In this document: positions 1 to 6,967 of the stretch, piece by piece
Numbering within the stretch: position 1 is the first letter of the stretch
Layout: the number at the start of each line of letters is the position of its first letter
Origin: Anatilimnocola floriformis
Lineage (GTDB): Bacteria > Planctomycetota > Planctomycetia > Pirellulales > Pirellulaceae
Direction of reading: 5' to 3'
Length of the DNA stretch: 64,000 nucleotides
NCBI RefSeq assembly: GCF_024256385.1
Contig: NZ_JAMLFW010000001.1
Coordinates: 3,968,001 to 4,032,000, forward strand
Program-made: the position numbers and the translations under genes
Notes under the pieces: generated by a model
What the model saw: the letters and a program-made list of their open reading frames with translations, nothing else
Databases searched by the model: none
Told to the model about the DNA's origin: nothing

Positions 1-86
1 AGTCGTAACCAAACCGCAAGTATAGAACTGGCCTGCAAATAGCGTCAATGCCGTTCACTGTCACGATTCGCCCCGGGCAGGCCGAT
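1..86. other. left-edge intergenic
   Basis: No gene, terminator or repeat could be supported in this short stretch downstream of the first minus-strand gene. Confidence 0.5.
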
Positions 87-725
87 TTAGGGCTTTTCAG
101 GTAGCGCGACTCCCTCGACAGATTCGGTGTGCACCGCCGGGCCAAACATGGTGGCCGAGAGGGTCTGGGCTAAGCCGCGGAGTTCCTCCGGCATGGTGAT
201 CCGCCAGTCGGCGGCGGCGATTCGACGGAGCGAGACCACTTCCATGCGCGTGATCTTCAGCGTCATCATCGTTTTCTCGACGCGGACCACTGCGTGGGCC
301 TGGTCGGCCGATTCGTTGACGATGCCGATGATTTTGTACTTCAAACCGGAGTAATTCATGCCGATGGGCGTGTTCGCTGTAGTGCCCCGCATGAAGCGGG
401 CAAAGAACTCCTGCGGCTGCCAACCGGCGATGGTTTTCAGATCTTTGCCGCCATCGAACAAATCGAGCAAGCCGTTGCCGGGCGCGGTTGGATTCATCGG
501 CGCTGCCTGCAGCACCGGCCGCAGCTTCATTTTGAAATCGGCGAGGTCCCGCGGATCGATCAGCTTGGCGTAGGCATCCCATTTCCCCTCGCGGCAGGCC
601 TCGAACGATGCCGTGACGACCGCTTTCAGCTCGGCTTCGCTGGCCGCCTGCTCCGGGTCTGCCGCCACTGCCGCAGAAACGGCCAAGAGTAATCCCGCGA
701 TGCCCAACCATGCTTTGCAAATCAT
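87..725 (-). CDS. secreted hypothetical protein
   Basis: Predicted 212-aa exported protein. The chosen ATG at 725 begins MICKAWLGIAGLLLAVSAA, a clear signal peptide; the 49 extra in-frame codons upstream do not look like protein. The mature part has no catalytic motif that I recognise. Its start (EAELKAVVTASFEACREGKW) resembles SnoaL/NTF2-like or DUF4440-type folds that begin with a helix and a gap of about ten residues, but this is only a guess. It is divergent from the leuA leader region, so the two promoters must share 726-866. Confidence 0.7.
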   Translation of the reverse strand: MICKAWLGIAGLLLAVSAAVAADPEQAASEAELKAVVTASFEACREGKWDAYAKLIDPRDLADFKMKLRPVLQAAPMNPTAPGNGLLDLFDGGKDLKTIAGWQPQEFFARFMRGTTANTPIGMNYSGLKYKIIGIVNESADQAHAVVRVEKTMMTLKITRMEVVSLRRIAAADWRITMPEELRGLAQTLSATMFGPAVHTESVEGVALPEKP

Positions 726-831
726 CGGCCGATCCTTTATGACAGGGAATATCGAGCGAAATCGCTCGCCAGTCTCAGACCGCAGCCCGCATCGGCCGAT
801 AACAGAACGGAGTGAGAAAACCGCGTCGACC

Positions 832-860
832 TTGACCATTTGGCAGGGCGATAGTAGAGT
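832..860 (+). promoter_or_regulatory. candidate sigma70-like promoter of leuA leader
   Basis: TTGACC (832-837) and TAGAGT (855-860) are separated by 17 bp. Initiation 6-7 nt downstream would fall on or next to the A of the leader ATG at 867, so the leader transcript may be leaderless. No Shine-Dalgarno sequence is visible before 867. The -10 box matches the consensus at four of six positions, so this is a prediction only. Confidence 0.45.
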
Positions 861-866
861 CAAATC

Positions 867-938
867 ATGCAACCAACCGCCCTACTTCTAGACAACCTTC
901 TCGCGCTTGCCACGGGCAAGTGTATCGGGGTGCGGTAG
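867..938 (+). CDS. leucine-rich leader peptide of leuA (attenuator)
   Basis: Predicted 23-codon ORF with six leucines in its middle (ALLLDNLLALA). The Leu codons are CTA, CTT, CTA, CTT, CTC and CTT, whereas leuA itself is dominated by CTG, CTC and TTG. It ends at TAG (936-938), 43 nt before an intrinsic terminator. The end of the ORF (CGGGGTG, 926-932) can pair with CACCCCG (980-986), which overlaps the 5' arm of the terminator. A ribosome at the stop codon would mask 926-932 and allow termination; a ribosome stalled on Leu codons would leave it free and favour readthrough. This matches classical leu attenuation. The small hairpin CTTGCC/GGCAAG (906-920) also lies within the ORF. The protein itself probably has no function beyond being translated. 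Confidence 0.65.
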   Translation: MQPTALLLDNLLALATGKCIGVR

Positions 939-981
939 CGCAGCTAAACGAAGCGCAACGCGAATATCAGTGGCAACTTCA

Positions 982-1010
982 CCCCGCAGCCTGAACCTGC
1001 GGGGTTTTTT
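982..1010 (+). terminator. intrinsic terminator within leuA leader (attenuator 3:4 stem)
   Basis: Perfect 8-bp stem CCCCGCAG (982-989) / CTGCGGGG (997-1004) with a 7-nt loop, followed by six T (1005-1010). It lies 222 nt upstream of the leuA start, on the same strand, after the leader ORF. An alternative pairing, 926-932 with 980-986, would prevent it from forming. Confidence 0.8.
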
Positions 1011-1117
1011 GTTGTCTTGGTCTGTGACTTTGTCGGCGAGTTGGCAGTGGTGATCTAGTGAGCAATTCCTTAACAAACAGTGAAACGTGCGAGCCCAGCG
1101 GTTGCCGCGGGCGGCTC

Positions 1118-1172
1118 CTCCTTGTCGGGCCGGCGTGAGGCCGGCAGCAGTCCACGACTGCTCTGCAAGGAG
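1118..1172 (+). promoter_or_regulatory. three-way-junction-like RNA structure upstream of leuA
   Basis: CTCCTTG (1118-1124) can pair with CAAGGAG (1166-1172). Two perfect 6-bp hairpins are enclosed: GCCGGC/GCCGGC (1129-1145) and AGCAGT/ACTGCT (1146-1162). The closing stem buries AAGGAG, which is immediately followed by ATG 1174 of a 28-codon ORF that ends at 1260 inside leuA in another frame. Whether the structure is regulatory is unknown. Confidence 0.4.
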
Positions 1173-1231
1173 TATGCTGAACGTATCAACATTGTTTGTG
1201 ATTGTGAGCTTTGTCTCACCAGAGGAATGCT

Positions 1232-2776
1232 ATGTCTCTCCGGACCATCAAAATCTTTGACACGACGCTGCGCGACGGCGAGCAATCGCCGGGCTGCAGC
1301 ATGAACCTGCAAGAAAAACTGGAACTGGCCGCCGCCCTCGTCGAACTCGGCGTCGACATTATCGAAGCCGGTTTTCCCATTGCTTCGCCCGGCGACTTCG
1401 AGTCGGTGCGCGAAATCGCGAAGTCGATCAGCGGCGCCACGATCTGCGGCCTCGCTCGTTGCAACGATCAGGATATCGATCGCGCTTGGGAAGCCGTGAA
1501 GGGCGCCGCCGACAAGCGGATTCATATCTTCCTGGCCACCAGCGCCATTCATCGCGAGTTCAAACTCAAGATGACGCGGGAAGAGATCATTCAGCGCGCG
1601 ATCAACGGTGTGACGCGTGGCAAAAAAGTGTGCGACGACATCGAGTTCTCACCTGAAGACGCGGCGCGTACCGAACGCGATTTTCTCTGCCAGGTGGTCG
1701 AAGCCGCCATCAATGCCGGCGCGACGACGGTCAATATTCCTGACACGGTTGGCTATGCCACACCGCAGGAATATGGCAGCGTCATCGCCATGCTGAAGAA
1801 CCGCGTGCCGAACATCGACAAGGCAGTGATCAGCACGCACTGCCACAACGATCTTGGCCTGGCCGTGGCGAATAGCCTGGCTGCGGTCGAGAACGGCGCT
1901 GGCCAGATCGAATGCACCATCAACGGCATCGGCGAGCGGGCGGGCAATTGCTCGCTCGAGGAAGTCGTCATGGCGTTGAAGACGCGCGAGGACTACTACC
2001 AAGCCACGACGCGCATCATCACGCCGCGACTGGTGCCGACCAGTCGGCAGTTGTCGTCGATCACTGGCCTGCAAGTGCAACGCAATAAAGCCATCGTCGG
2101 TCGCAATGCGTTTGCTCACGAAGCGGGCATCCATCAAGACGGCATGCTGAAAGAACGGACCACCTATGAAATCATGCGGCCCGAAGATGTCGGCTTTCAA
2201 AAGACCGATCTCGTGCTGGGCAAACATAGCGGCCGGGCTGCCTTGTCGGATCGCGCGAAGTCGCTGGGTTATGTGTTGACGCCCGATCAGCTGCAGCCCG
2301 TGTTTGACGAGTTCAAGAAACTCGCCGACAAGAAAAAGGAAGTCTACGACGGCGACATTATTGCGCTGATCGAGCATCAGTTGCACGGCGCTACGTCACA
2401 AGAAGAATGGCACCTGGTGACCTTTGAAGTTGCCTGCGGCACCGGCCGCAAACCGCAAGTTTCGCTCACACTCAGCCGCGGCGGTAAGGAAACATCGGCC
2501 ACAATGACCGATGGCGACGGCCCGATCGACGCGGCGTTTCTCGCCACGGAACGAATCACTGGCGTGAAAGTGAAATGCGTCGAGTATCAGGTTCGCAGCG
2601 CCACGCTCGGCCACGATGCGCTCGGCGAAGTCACACTGACCGTAGAGCACCAGGGCCAAAAGTTCCGTGGCCGCGGCGTCTCGACCGACACCGTCGAAGC
2701 GACGGTGCAGGCAATTCTCGCCGCCGTGAACCGCATCGTGCAGGGCCAAGGGAGCACGACGCGGCGCGTGGATTAA
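1232..2776 (+). CDS. leuA: 2-isopropylmalate synthase
   Basis: Condenses acetyl-CoA with 2-oxoisovalerate to 2-isopropylmalate, the first committed step of leucine synthesis, in the cytoplasm. The 514-aa product opens with the TIM-barrel signature FDTTLRDGEQSPG near residue 9. It has the metal-binding STHCHND near residue 200 and the GIGERAGN motif that follows. The C-terminal third, from about residue 375, fits the LeuA allosteric domain that gives leucine feedback inhibition. The ATG at 1232 has AGAGGA just upstream; a TTG 21 nt earlier is possible but less likely. The gene stands alone here, with a leader ORF and terminator upstream that point to Leu-dependent attenuation. Confidence 0.96.
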   Translation: MSLRTIKIFDTTLRDGEQSPGCSMNLQEKLELAAALVELGVDIIEAGFPIASPGDFESVREIAKSISGATICGLARCNDQDIDRAWEAVKGAADKRIHIFLATSAIHREFKLKMTREEIIQRAINGVTRGKKVCDDIEFSPEDAARTERDFLCQVVEAAINAGATTVNIPDTVGYATPQEYGSVIAMLKNRVPNIDKAVISTHCHNDLGLAVANSLAAVENGAGQIECTINGIGERAGNCSLEEVVMALKTREDYYQATTRIITPRLVPTSRQLSSITGLQVQRNKAIVGRNAFAHEAGIHQDGMLKERTTYEIMRPEDVGFQKTDLVLGKHSGRAALSDRAKSLGYVLTPDQLQPVFDEFKKLADKKKEVYDGDIIALIEHQLHGATSQEEWHLVTFEVACGTGRKPQVSLTLSRGGKETSATMTDGDGPIDAAFLATERITGVKVKCVEYQVRSATLGHDALGEVTLTVEHQGQKFRGRGVSTDTVEATVQAILAAVNRIVQGQGSTTRRVD

Positions 2777-2803
2777 GCCGACGTCACTATTGACTGAACT
2801 TCA

Positions 2804-2834
2804 AGCCGCGGCGGATTTCGCCGTGGCTGCTTGT
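2804..2834 (+). terminator. possible leuA terminator
   Basis: AGCCGCGGCG (2804-2813) pairs with CGCCGTGGCT (2819-2828) through ten base pairs, one a G-U, around a 5-nt loop. The tail, GCTTGTTC, is only weakly T-rich, so this is tentative. Confidence 0.35.
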
Positions 2835-2901
2835 TCCTCGCATATCTCCCGTCCAAAATGGGCACGTCTTTGACTACTCATTCAACGGGAGATTTCTGCG
2901 T

Positions 2902-3885
2902 ATGTCTCGCTTCTTTACTTTTGCCGCACTTCTCGGCGGTTTGTTGCTGGCGACTGTCGCCGTAGCCGGGCCGACCTATACCGATCCGGAAAAGACCGAC
3001 AAAGATTTTGCCATTCAAGGTGAATATGCCGGCAAGATCAAGGACGACTCGGGCAACGAGGTGGAAGTCGGCGTGCAAGTGATCGCCCTCGGCGGCGGCA
3101 AGTTCAAAGCAGTCGGCTATCCCGGCGGCTTGCCTGGCGACGGCTGGAATAAGCAAGAGAAAGTCGAAGCCGAAGGCGAACTCAAGGACGGCGCGGTCAC
3201 GTTTGAAAAGGACGGCGGCAAAGGCGTCATCAAGGATGGCGTGCTGAAGATCGTCGCAGCCGAGCAAGAGCTGGGCAAACTCAGCAAGGTGAATCGCAGC
3301 AGCCCAACCCTCGGCGCCAAGCCGCCAGAAGGGGCCGTGGTCCTGTTCGACGGCAAGAGCGCCGCTGCTTTTGAAGGTGGGAAGGTCAGTGACGACGGCT
3401 TGTTGCTCGAAGGTTCGACGAGCAAGCAAAAGTTCGGTAGCTACAAACTGCACATCGAATTCCGCACGCCTTATCAGCCCGAAGATCGCGGCCAAGGTCG
3501 CGGCAACAGCGGCGTGTATATGCAAGGCCGTTACGAAGTGCAGATGCTCGATTCATTCGGCCTCGAAGGCAAAATGAACGAATGCGGCGGCTTGTACACG
3601 GTGAAGGATTGCGATATCAACATGTGCTTCCCGCCGCTGGCCTGGCAGACCTACGACATCGATTACACCGCGGCCAAGTATGACGAATCGGGCAAAGCTA
3701 TCTCGCCGCCGAAAATCACCGTCGAGCACAACGGCGTGGTGATTCACAAGGACGTGGCCCTGCCGACCGATCGCAACACCACGGCAGCCCCCGTGAAGCC
3801 CGGTCCAGAACCGGGCCCGGTTTATCTGCAGAACCACGGCAACCCAGTACGCTATAAGAACATCTGGGTGGTTGAGAAGAAGTAG
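2902..3885 (+). CDS. secreted DUF1080 (3-keto-disaccharide hydrolase-like) protein
   Basis: A 327-aa exported protein. Residues 1-23 (MSRFFTFAALLGGLLLATVA) form a signal peptide. After an N-terminal module of roughly 90 residues, the region from about residue 135 to the end has the DUF1080 layout: GAVVLFDGKSA, NSGVYMQGRYEVQMLDS, NHGNPVRYKNIWV. DUF1080 is a concanavalin-like beta-sandwich that is greatly expanded in planctomycetes; some members act as 3-keto-glycoside hydrolases. The substrate here cannot be told. The N-terminal module (LGGGKFKAVGYPGGLPGDGW) is common in planctomycete DUF1080 proteins and has no known role. AACGGGAG stands just before the ATG. It appears to be a single-gene unit. 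Confidence 0.85.
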   Translation: MSRFFTFAALLGGLLLATVAVAGPTYTDPEKTDKDFAIQGEYAGKIKDDSGNEVEVGVQVIALGGGKFKAVGYPGGLPGDGWNKQEKVEAEGELKDGAVTFEKDGGKGVIKDGVLKIVAAEQELGKLSKVNRSSPTLGAKPPEGAVVLFDGKSAAAFEGGKVSDDGLLLEGSTSKQKFGSYKLHIEFRTPYQPEDRGQGRGNSGVYMQGRYEVQMLDSFGLEGKMNECGGLYTVKDCDINMCFPPLAWQTYDIDYTAAKYDESGKAISPPKITVEHNGVVIHKDVALPTDRNTTAAPVKPGPEPGPVYLQNHGNPVRYKNIWVVEKK

Positions 3886-3908
3886 TCCGTCGTGCCGGAC
3901 AGCAAAAT

Positions 3909-3963
3909 CACTCGCTGCGTATCAGGTAGCCCCAGGCGTAAGCCGACGGCGAGCAGCGAGTGA
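3909..3963. repeat. inverted repeat downstream of DUF1080 gene
   Basis: TCACTCGCTGC (3909-3919) and GCAGCGAGTGA (3953-3963) are perfect 11-nt inverted arms around a 33-nt interior that contains AGCCCCAGGCGTAAGCC. It lies between two convergent genes. It has no T-run, so it looks more like an intergenic palindromic repeat than a plain terminator. Confidence 0.5.
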
Positions 3964-4057
3964 ACTCTTGGTGCTTGTCGTGCGGCAGTACAACTAGAAG
4001 CGGCGAAGACGCGAATTCTGATCACCCTCGCCGCACTGCCACATTGAATCGCAGCGA

Positions 4058-4669
4058 TTAAGTAAACAGCGCCTTCAAACAAATCTGCGACCACGTTTCG
4101 AACCGCGCCGGGTCGGCCAGCAGTTCTTTCACCGGCACGAAGCCCGTTTCGCAAATGTCGTCTTCGCGCGGCTGCACGTTTGGTTCGGCGACATCGAAGA
4201 TGTGAACCAAGCCGAGGTGGACTTTGCCCACTTCGCTTTCGTCGTCGTTGATCAGGCCGACCAGATGGCCGTCGTACTGCGTGTCGATGTGTACTTCTTC
4301 GAGCAGTTCGCGGCGCATGCCTTCTTCGTACGGATTCTGGCAGTTCGAATCATCCGACGAGATGTGCCCGCCGATGCCGATGCTCCGCTTGGCGTGCAGC
4401 CGGCTTTCGCCTTGGCCTTTGCCGCGCGTGTAGCAGAAGACAGTGACCGTGCCGTCGGCTCGCTGATGGCGGAAGATGACGTACGGAATCAGCTGTTTGA
4501 AGCTGGGATCCTTTTCCATCTCAGGCCGCGGCCGGTAGCTGACGTTGGCCGGCTCGAGCAACTGCGGCAAGTACCGCGCGATGTCGGACGAAAAGCCCTG
4601 AAAATGCCCCAAGCGATGAAATTCAGCGGTCGGCACCACCAGGACATGTTCCACGGCCACCATCGACAT
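4058..4669 (-). CDS. Nudix-fold hydrolase/phosphoesterase
   Basis: A 203-aa cytoplasmic protein. The Nudix box is visible between about residues 98 and 127: [12 protein letters not shown] is followed by [15 protein letters not shown], which supplies the REXXEE core that binds the divalent metal. The sequence between the initial Gly and the REXXEE block is longer than in the textbook box, so it is a variant Nudix protein. The substrate is unknown. The ATG at 4669 has AAGGAG at a 7-nt spacing. No operon partner is evident; the next minus-strand gene upstream is the short Lys-rich one. Confidence 0.75.
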   Translation of the reverse strand: MSMVAVEHVLVVPTAEFHRLGHFQGFSSDIARYLPQLLEPANVSYRPRPEMEKDPSFKQLIPYVIFRHQRADGTVTVFCYTRGKGQGESRLHAKRSIGIGGHISSDDSNCQNPYEEGMRRELLEEVHIDTQYDGHLVGLINDDESEVGKVHLGLVHIFDVAEPNVQPREDDICETGFVPVKELLADPARFETWSQICLKALFT

Positions 4670-4781
4670 CGGACTGCTCCTTGCAAATTGCTAGCGGAAG
4701 TCTCCGCGGCAAATCATCGTCGATGAAGGAGCACAGGAAAAGGGGCCTTGAGAGTCGTCTTTCGCGCCTGCGAAAGCTGAA

Positions 4782-4943
4782 CTACTTCTTGCCCTTGGCT
4801 TTCTTGGCCGGAGCGGCTTTCTTTGGAGCCGCCTTCTTACCAGCCGGCGCGTCATCTTTCTTCGCGGTGGTCTTCTTGCCGGAGAAAGCAGCGTCCCAAC
4901 CAGAGGCCAACTTGGGGTTCGATCCGAGGCGCGTAATGGTCAC
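4782..4943 (-). CDS. small Lys/Ala-tailed basic protein
   Basis: A 53-aa ORF. It reads MTITRLGSNPKLASGWDAAF from a GTG start at 4943, with AAGGA 8 nt upstream, then turns into a tail made almost wholly of Lys, Ala, Pro and Gly that ends in KAKGKK. The head looks like a short conserved motif (SNPKLASGWDAAF); the tail resembles the disordered lysine tails of histone-H1-like or nucleic-acid-binding proteins. A role in binding DNA or RNA is a guess from charge alone. The even codon use and the good ribosome binding site argue that it is real. Confidence 0.55.
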   Translation of the reverse strand: MTITRLGSNPKLASGWDAAFSGKKTTAKKDDAPAGKKAAPKKAAPAKKAKGKK

Positions 4944-5294
4944 AATCACAATCCTTAGCGACGGGCGAACGATGTGTTCGAAATGAAATCCGCGGCGGCA
5001 GTTCGCCCAACTCCCTGCCAGCAGCGGTTGCTATCCATTAACTATCGGAAAGATCGCTGGTGGTCAAGCGCTACCGCTTTGTTTGAATCAAATCAGTCAT
5101 TGGCCGCATCAATCGACAATGCGTCGACAACGCAGTACTTAGGGCGTGGCTCTTTTCGCCGGCGCGATCGTCCGTTAACTTGATCACTTGAGAATCGTTC
5201 TCAACTCTTTTGCCTCGCCAGCAATCCTGCCAGCTTTGGTTCCGAGAGCATGCTTCTTTCCGTTCAATTGCGCATCCCCGCGCACGAGGCTTGT
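4944..5294. other. intergenic region with Fur-like site
   Basis: This 351-bp region separates the divergent small basic-protein gene and DUF4198 gene. The one clear signal is the palindrome at 5188-5204, listed separately. No RNA gene or further ORF is supported. Confidence 0.5.
5188..5204. promoter_or_regulatory. Fur-like operator palindrome
   Basis: TTGAGAATCGTTCTCAA has two perfect 7-nt inverted arms around TCG. It closely resembles the TGAGAAT/ATTCTCA form of Fur-family binding sites. It lies 91 bp upstream of the ATG of the DUF4198 gene, where it would fit a promoter-overlapping operator. Fur, Zur and Nur cannot be told apart by eye. Confidence 0.55.
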
Positions 5295-6029
5295 ATGAAG
5301 AAATCCGCGTTCCTGGCTCTCACGATTTTCAGCCTGCTGGCAGCACCGGCCTGGGCCCACTTTGTATGGATCGCAACGGCTCCCAACGCCGCCGGCAAAC
5401 CTGCCGTGCACATCCTTTTTGGCGAAGACGCCATCGCCTGCGAAGCCAATCTGCTAGATAACGTGAAGCACACCAAAGTTTGGGCACACGAGCCGGGCAA
5501 GGCTCCGGTTGAAGTGACGCTCGAAAAAGAAATCAAAGGCGAAAACGGCACGTGGACTGCCGCCGCTGAGGGCCCGAAGAAGGCTTACACTGCGACCTGC
5601 GAATACGGCATTTCCTCGCGCGGCAAGGATCACTACTTGCTCGTCTATCACGCCAAGCACATTGATGCGACCGAGCCGGAATTGCTGAAGAATTACGCTC
5701 GCGTCGAATCGATGAAGCTCGACATCGTGCCGACCATCAACGGTGAAGAAGGCGAACTGCAGGTTCTCTTCAACGGTAAGCCGGCCGCCAAGGCCCAAGT
5801 GATGATCTGGACGCCGGACAAATACGAGAAGGAAACCGAACAGTTCACCGACGACAACGGCAAGGTGAAGTTCAAGGCCAATCAAAAGGGGCTTTGGCAG
5901 ATCCGCGCTCGTCACCAGAACGACGTGGCCGGCAAGCGTGGCGAGAAGGAGTTTCCCTTCGAACGCCACTACACCACGCTGGTGCTGAAGAACGGCGAAG
6001 TGAAGGCCGAAACTGCTGCCACGAAGTAA
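5295..6029 (+). CDS. exported DUF4198 domain protein
   Basis: A 244-aa secreted protein. The ATG at 5295 opens MKKSAFLALTIFSLLAAPAWA, a signal peptide cleaved before HFVWIA; this HFVW start of the mature protein is typical of DUF4198. The family is periplasmic and is related to the NikM-type soluble parts of metal uptake systems. Residues from about 160 to 230 form a carboxypeptidase-regulatory-like beta-sandwich (GEEGELQVLFNGKPAAKAQV, TDDNGKVKFKA). The Fur-like palindrome upstream suggests a link to metal supply, but no transporter gene is adjacent. A GTG/ATG 45 nt further upstream is in frame but lies outside the signal peptide. Confidence 0.75.
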   Translation: MKKSAFLALTIFSLLAAPAWAHFVWIATAPNAAGKPAVHILFGEDAIACEANLLDNVKHTKVWAHEPGKAPVEVTLEKEIKGENGTWTAAAEGPKKAYTATCEYGISSRGKDHYLLVYHAKHIDATEPELLKNYARVESMKLDIVPTINGEEGELQVLFNGKPAAKAQVMIWTPDKYEKETEQFTDDNGKVKFKANQKGLWQIRARHQNDVAGKRGEKEFPFERHYTTLVLKNGEVKAETAATK

Positions 6030-6049
6030 GCGGCACGTGAGCGACTCGA

Positions 6050-6934
6050 CTACGAACGGCTGCGAACCGTGGCCGTTGTGAAATCGATTACCTGGCGCGC
6101 GATGTCCACATCCAGAGTCCGCGCCAGCGCTTTCCAGCCGGGAACCGCATTGACCTCAATCACGTAGAGATTGCCATCGCGGCCTGGCAACAAATCAACT
6201 CCCGCAAACGGTGCATGAACCGCTGCTGCCGCGCGGTGCGCAAGTTCTCTTAGTTCAGTAGTAACCATCAGCGGTGCCGTCGTCGCGCCTCGGCTGACAT
6301 TCGTCCGCCAGTCGTGCGGATTCTGCCGCCGCATGCCGTGGACTTGCTCGCCGAGAACGAGCAGCCGCCAATCCTCGCCCTCGTGCGGAATGAATTCCTG
6401 CAGATACAGAATCGCACCGAGTTGCGTGAGCATCTTGAAGGCCCGTACAGCGAGGTTTTCATCTTGCAGCCGAATCAAGCCGCGGCCCTCGCTGCCGAAG
6501 AGCGGCTTGAGCACCACATCGCCGCCGAGTTCCGCAAAGGCTGCCATCGCGGCTTCCCACGTCTGGCAGGCGATTGTTCGCGGCGTGAGCAGACCGGCGG
6601 CGGAAAGTTTGGCGCTGGTCAGAAATTTGTCGACGGCAGCTTCCACTGCGCGAGCTGGATTAATCGCCACGCCGCCGGCCGCTTCGTAACGGGCGAGGCA
6701 ATCCATGCGAAAGACAACTTGCTCGAGACTCCCCGGCGGCATGGTGCGAACGAGGATGGCTTCGCAGGCTGAGAGATTGAGTTCACCGCTGGTGACCCGC
6801 AGTTCGCCGTCGCGCTCGATCGTCGCGGCGATTTCGCTGAATGCGGCGATCGTTAGTTCATGCCGACTCCCGGCCGCCCGCTGCAAGTCGCGGGCATACC
6901 AACTGTCGGGAGCGGCGAGAACGGCGAAGTGCAT
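6050..6934 (-). CDS. RimK-like ATP-grasp ligase (alpha-L-glutamate ligase family)
   Basis: A 294-aa cytoplasmic enzyme. The ATP-grasp domain spans about residues 95-285: DKFLTSAKLSAAGLLTPRT, GGDVVLKPLFGSEGRGLIRL (nucleotide-binding lysine and loop), and VIEVNAVPGWKAL (metal-binding Glu/Asn). RimK-type enzymes add Glu or similar residues to a carboxylate. It starts 34 nt after the mch stop and is almost certainly cotranscribed. In H4MPT-dependent bacteria an ATP-grasp gene of this type commonly accompanies mch, so a role in building the glutamyl side chain of the (tetrahydro)methanopterin cofactor is the best inference, but it has not been tested here. Confidence 0.85.
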   Translation of the reverse strand: MHFAVLAAPDSWYARDLQRAAGSRHELTIAAFSEIAATIERDGELRVTSGELNLSACEAILVRTMPPGSLEQVVFRMDCLARYEAAGGVAINPARAVEAAVDKFLTSAKLSAAGLLTPRTIACQTWEAAMAAFAELGGDVVLKPLFGSEGRGLIRLQDENLAVRAFKMLTQLGAILYLQEFIPHEGEDWRLLVLGEQVHGMRRQNPHDWRTNVSRGATTAPLMVTTELRELAHRAAAAVHAPFAGVDLLPGRDGNLYVIEVNAVPGWKALARTLDVDIARQVIDFTTATVRSRS

Positions 6935-6967
6935 TTAGGTAGCTCGTAGCGTGTGCGAGGGAGTTTC

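Larger units (their letters stand above)
726..1231 (+). other. leuA upstream regulatory region
   Basis: This 506-bp stretch holds, in order, a candidate promoter, a Leu-rich leader ORF, an intrinsic terminator and a three-way-junction-like structured stretch before leuA. The individual parts are listed separately. No other protein gene is supported here. Confidence 0.6.

Noticed and set aside
926-986. tRNA-like fragment: CGGGGTG...CACCCCG closing a stem around GGTAGCGCAGC
   Set aside because: The enclosed length is about 47 nt, too short for a tRNA, and no anticodon or T-arm is present. The pairing is better explained as an antiterminator of the leuA leader.
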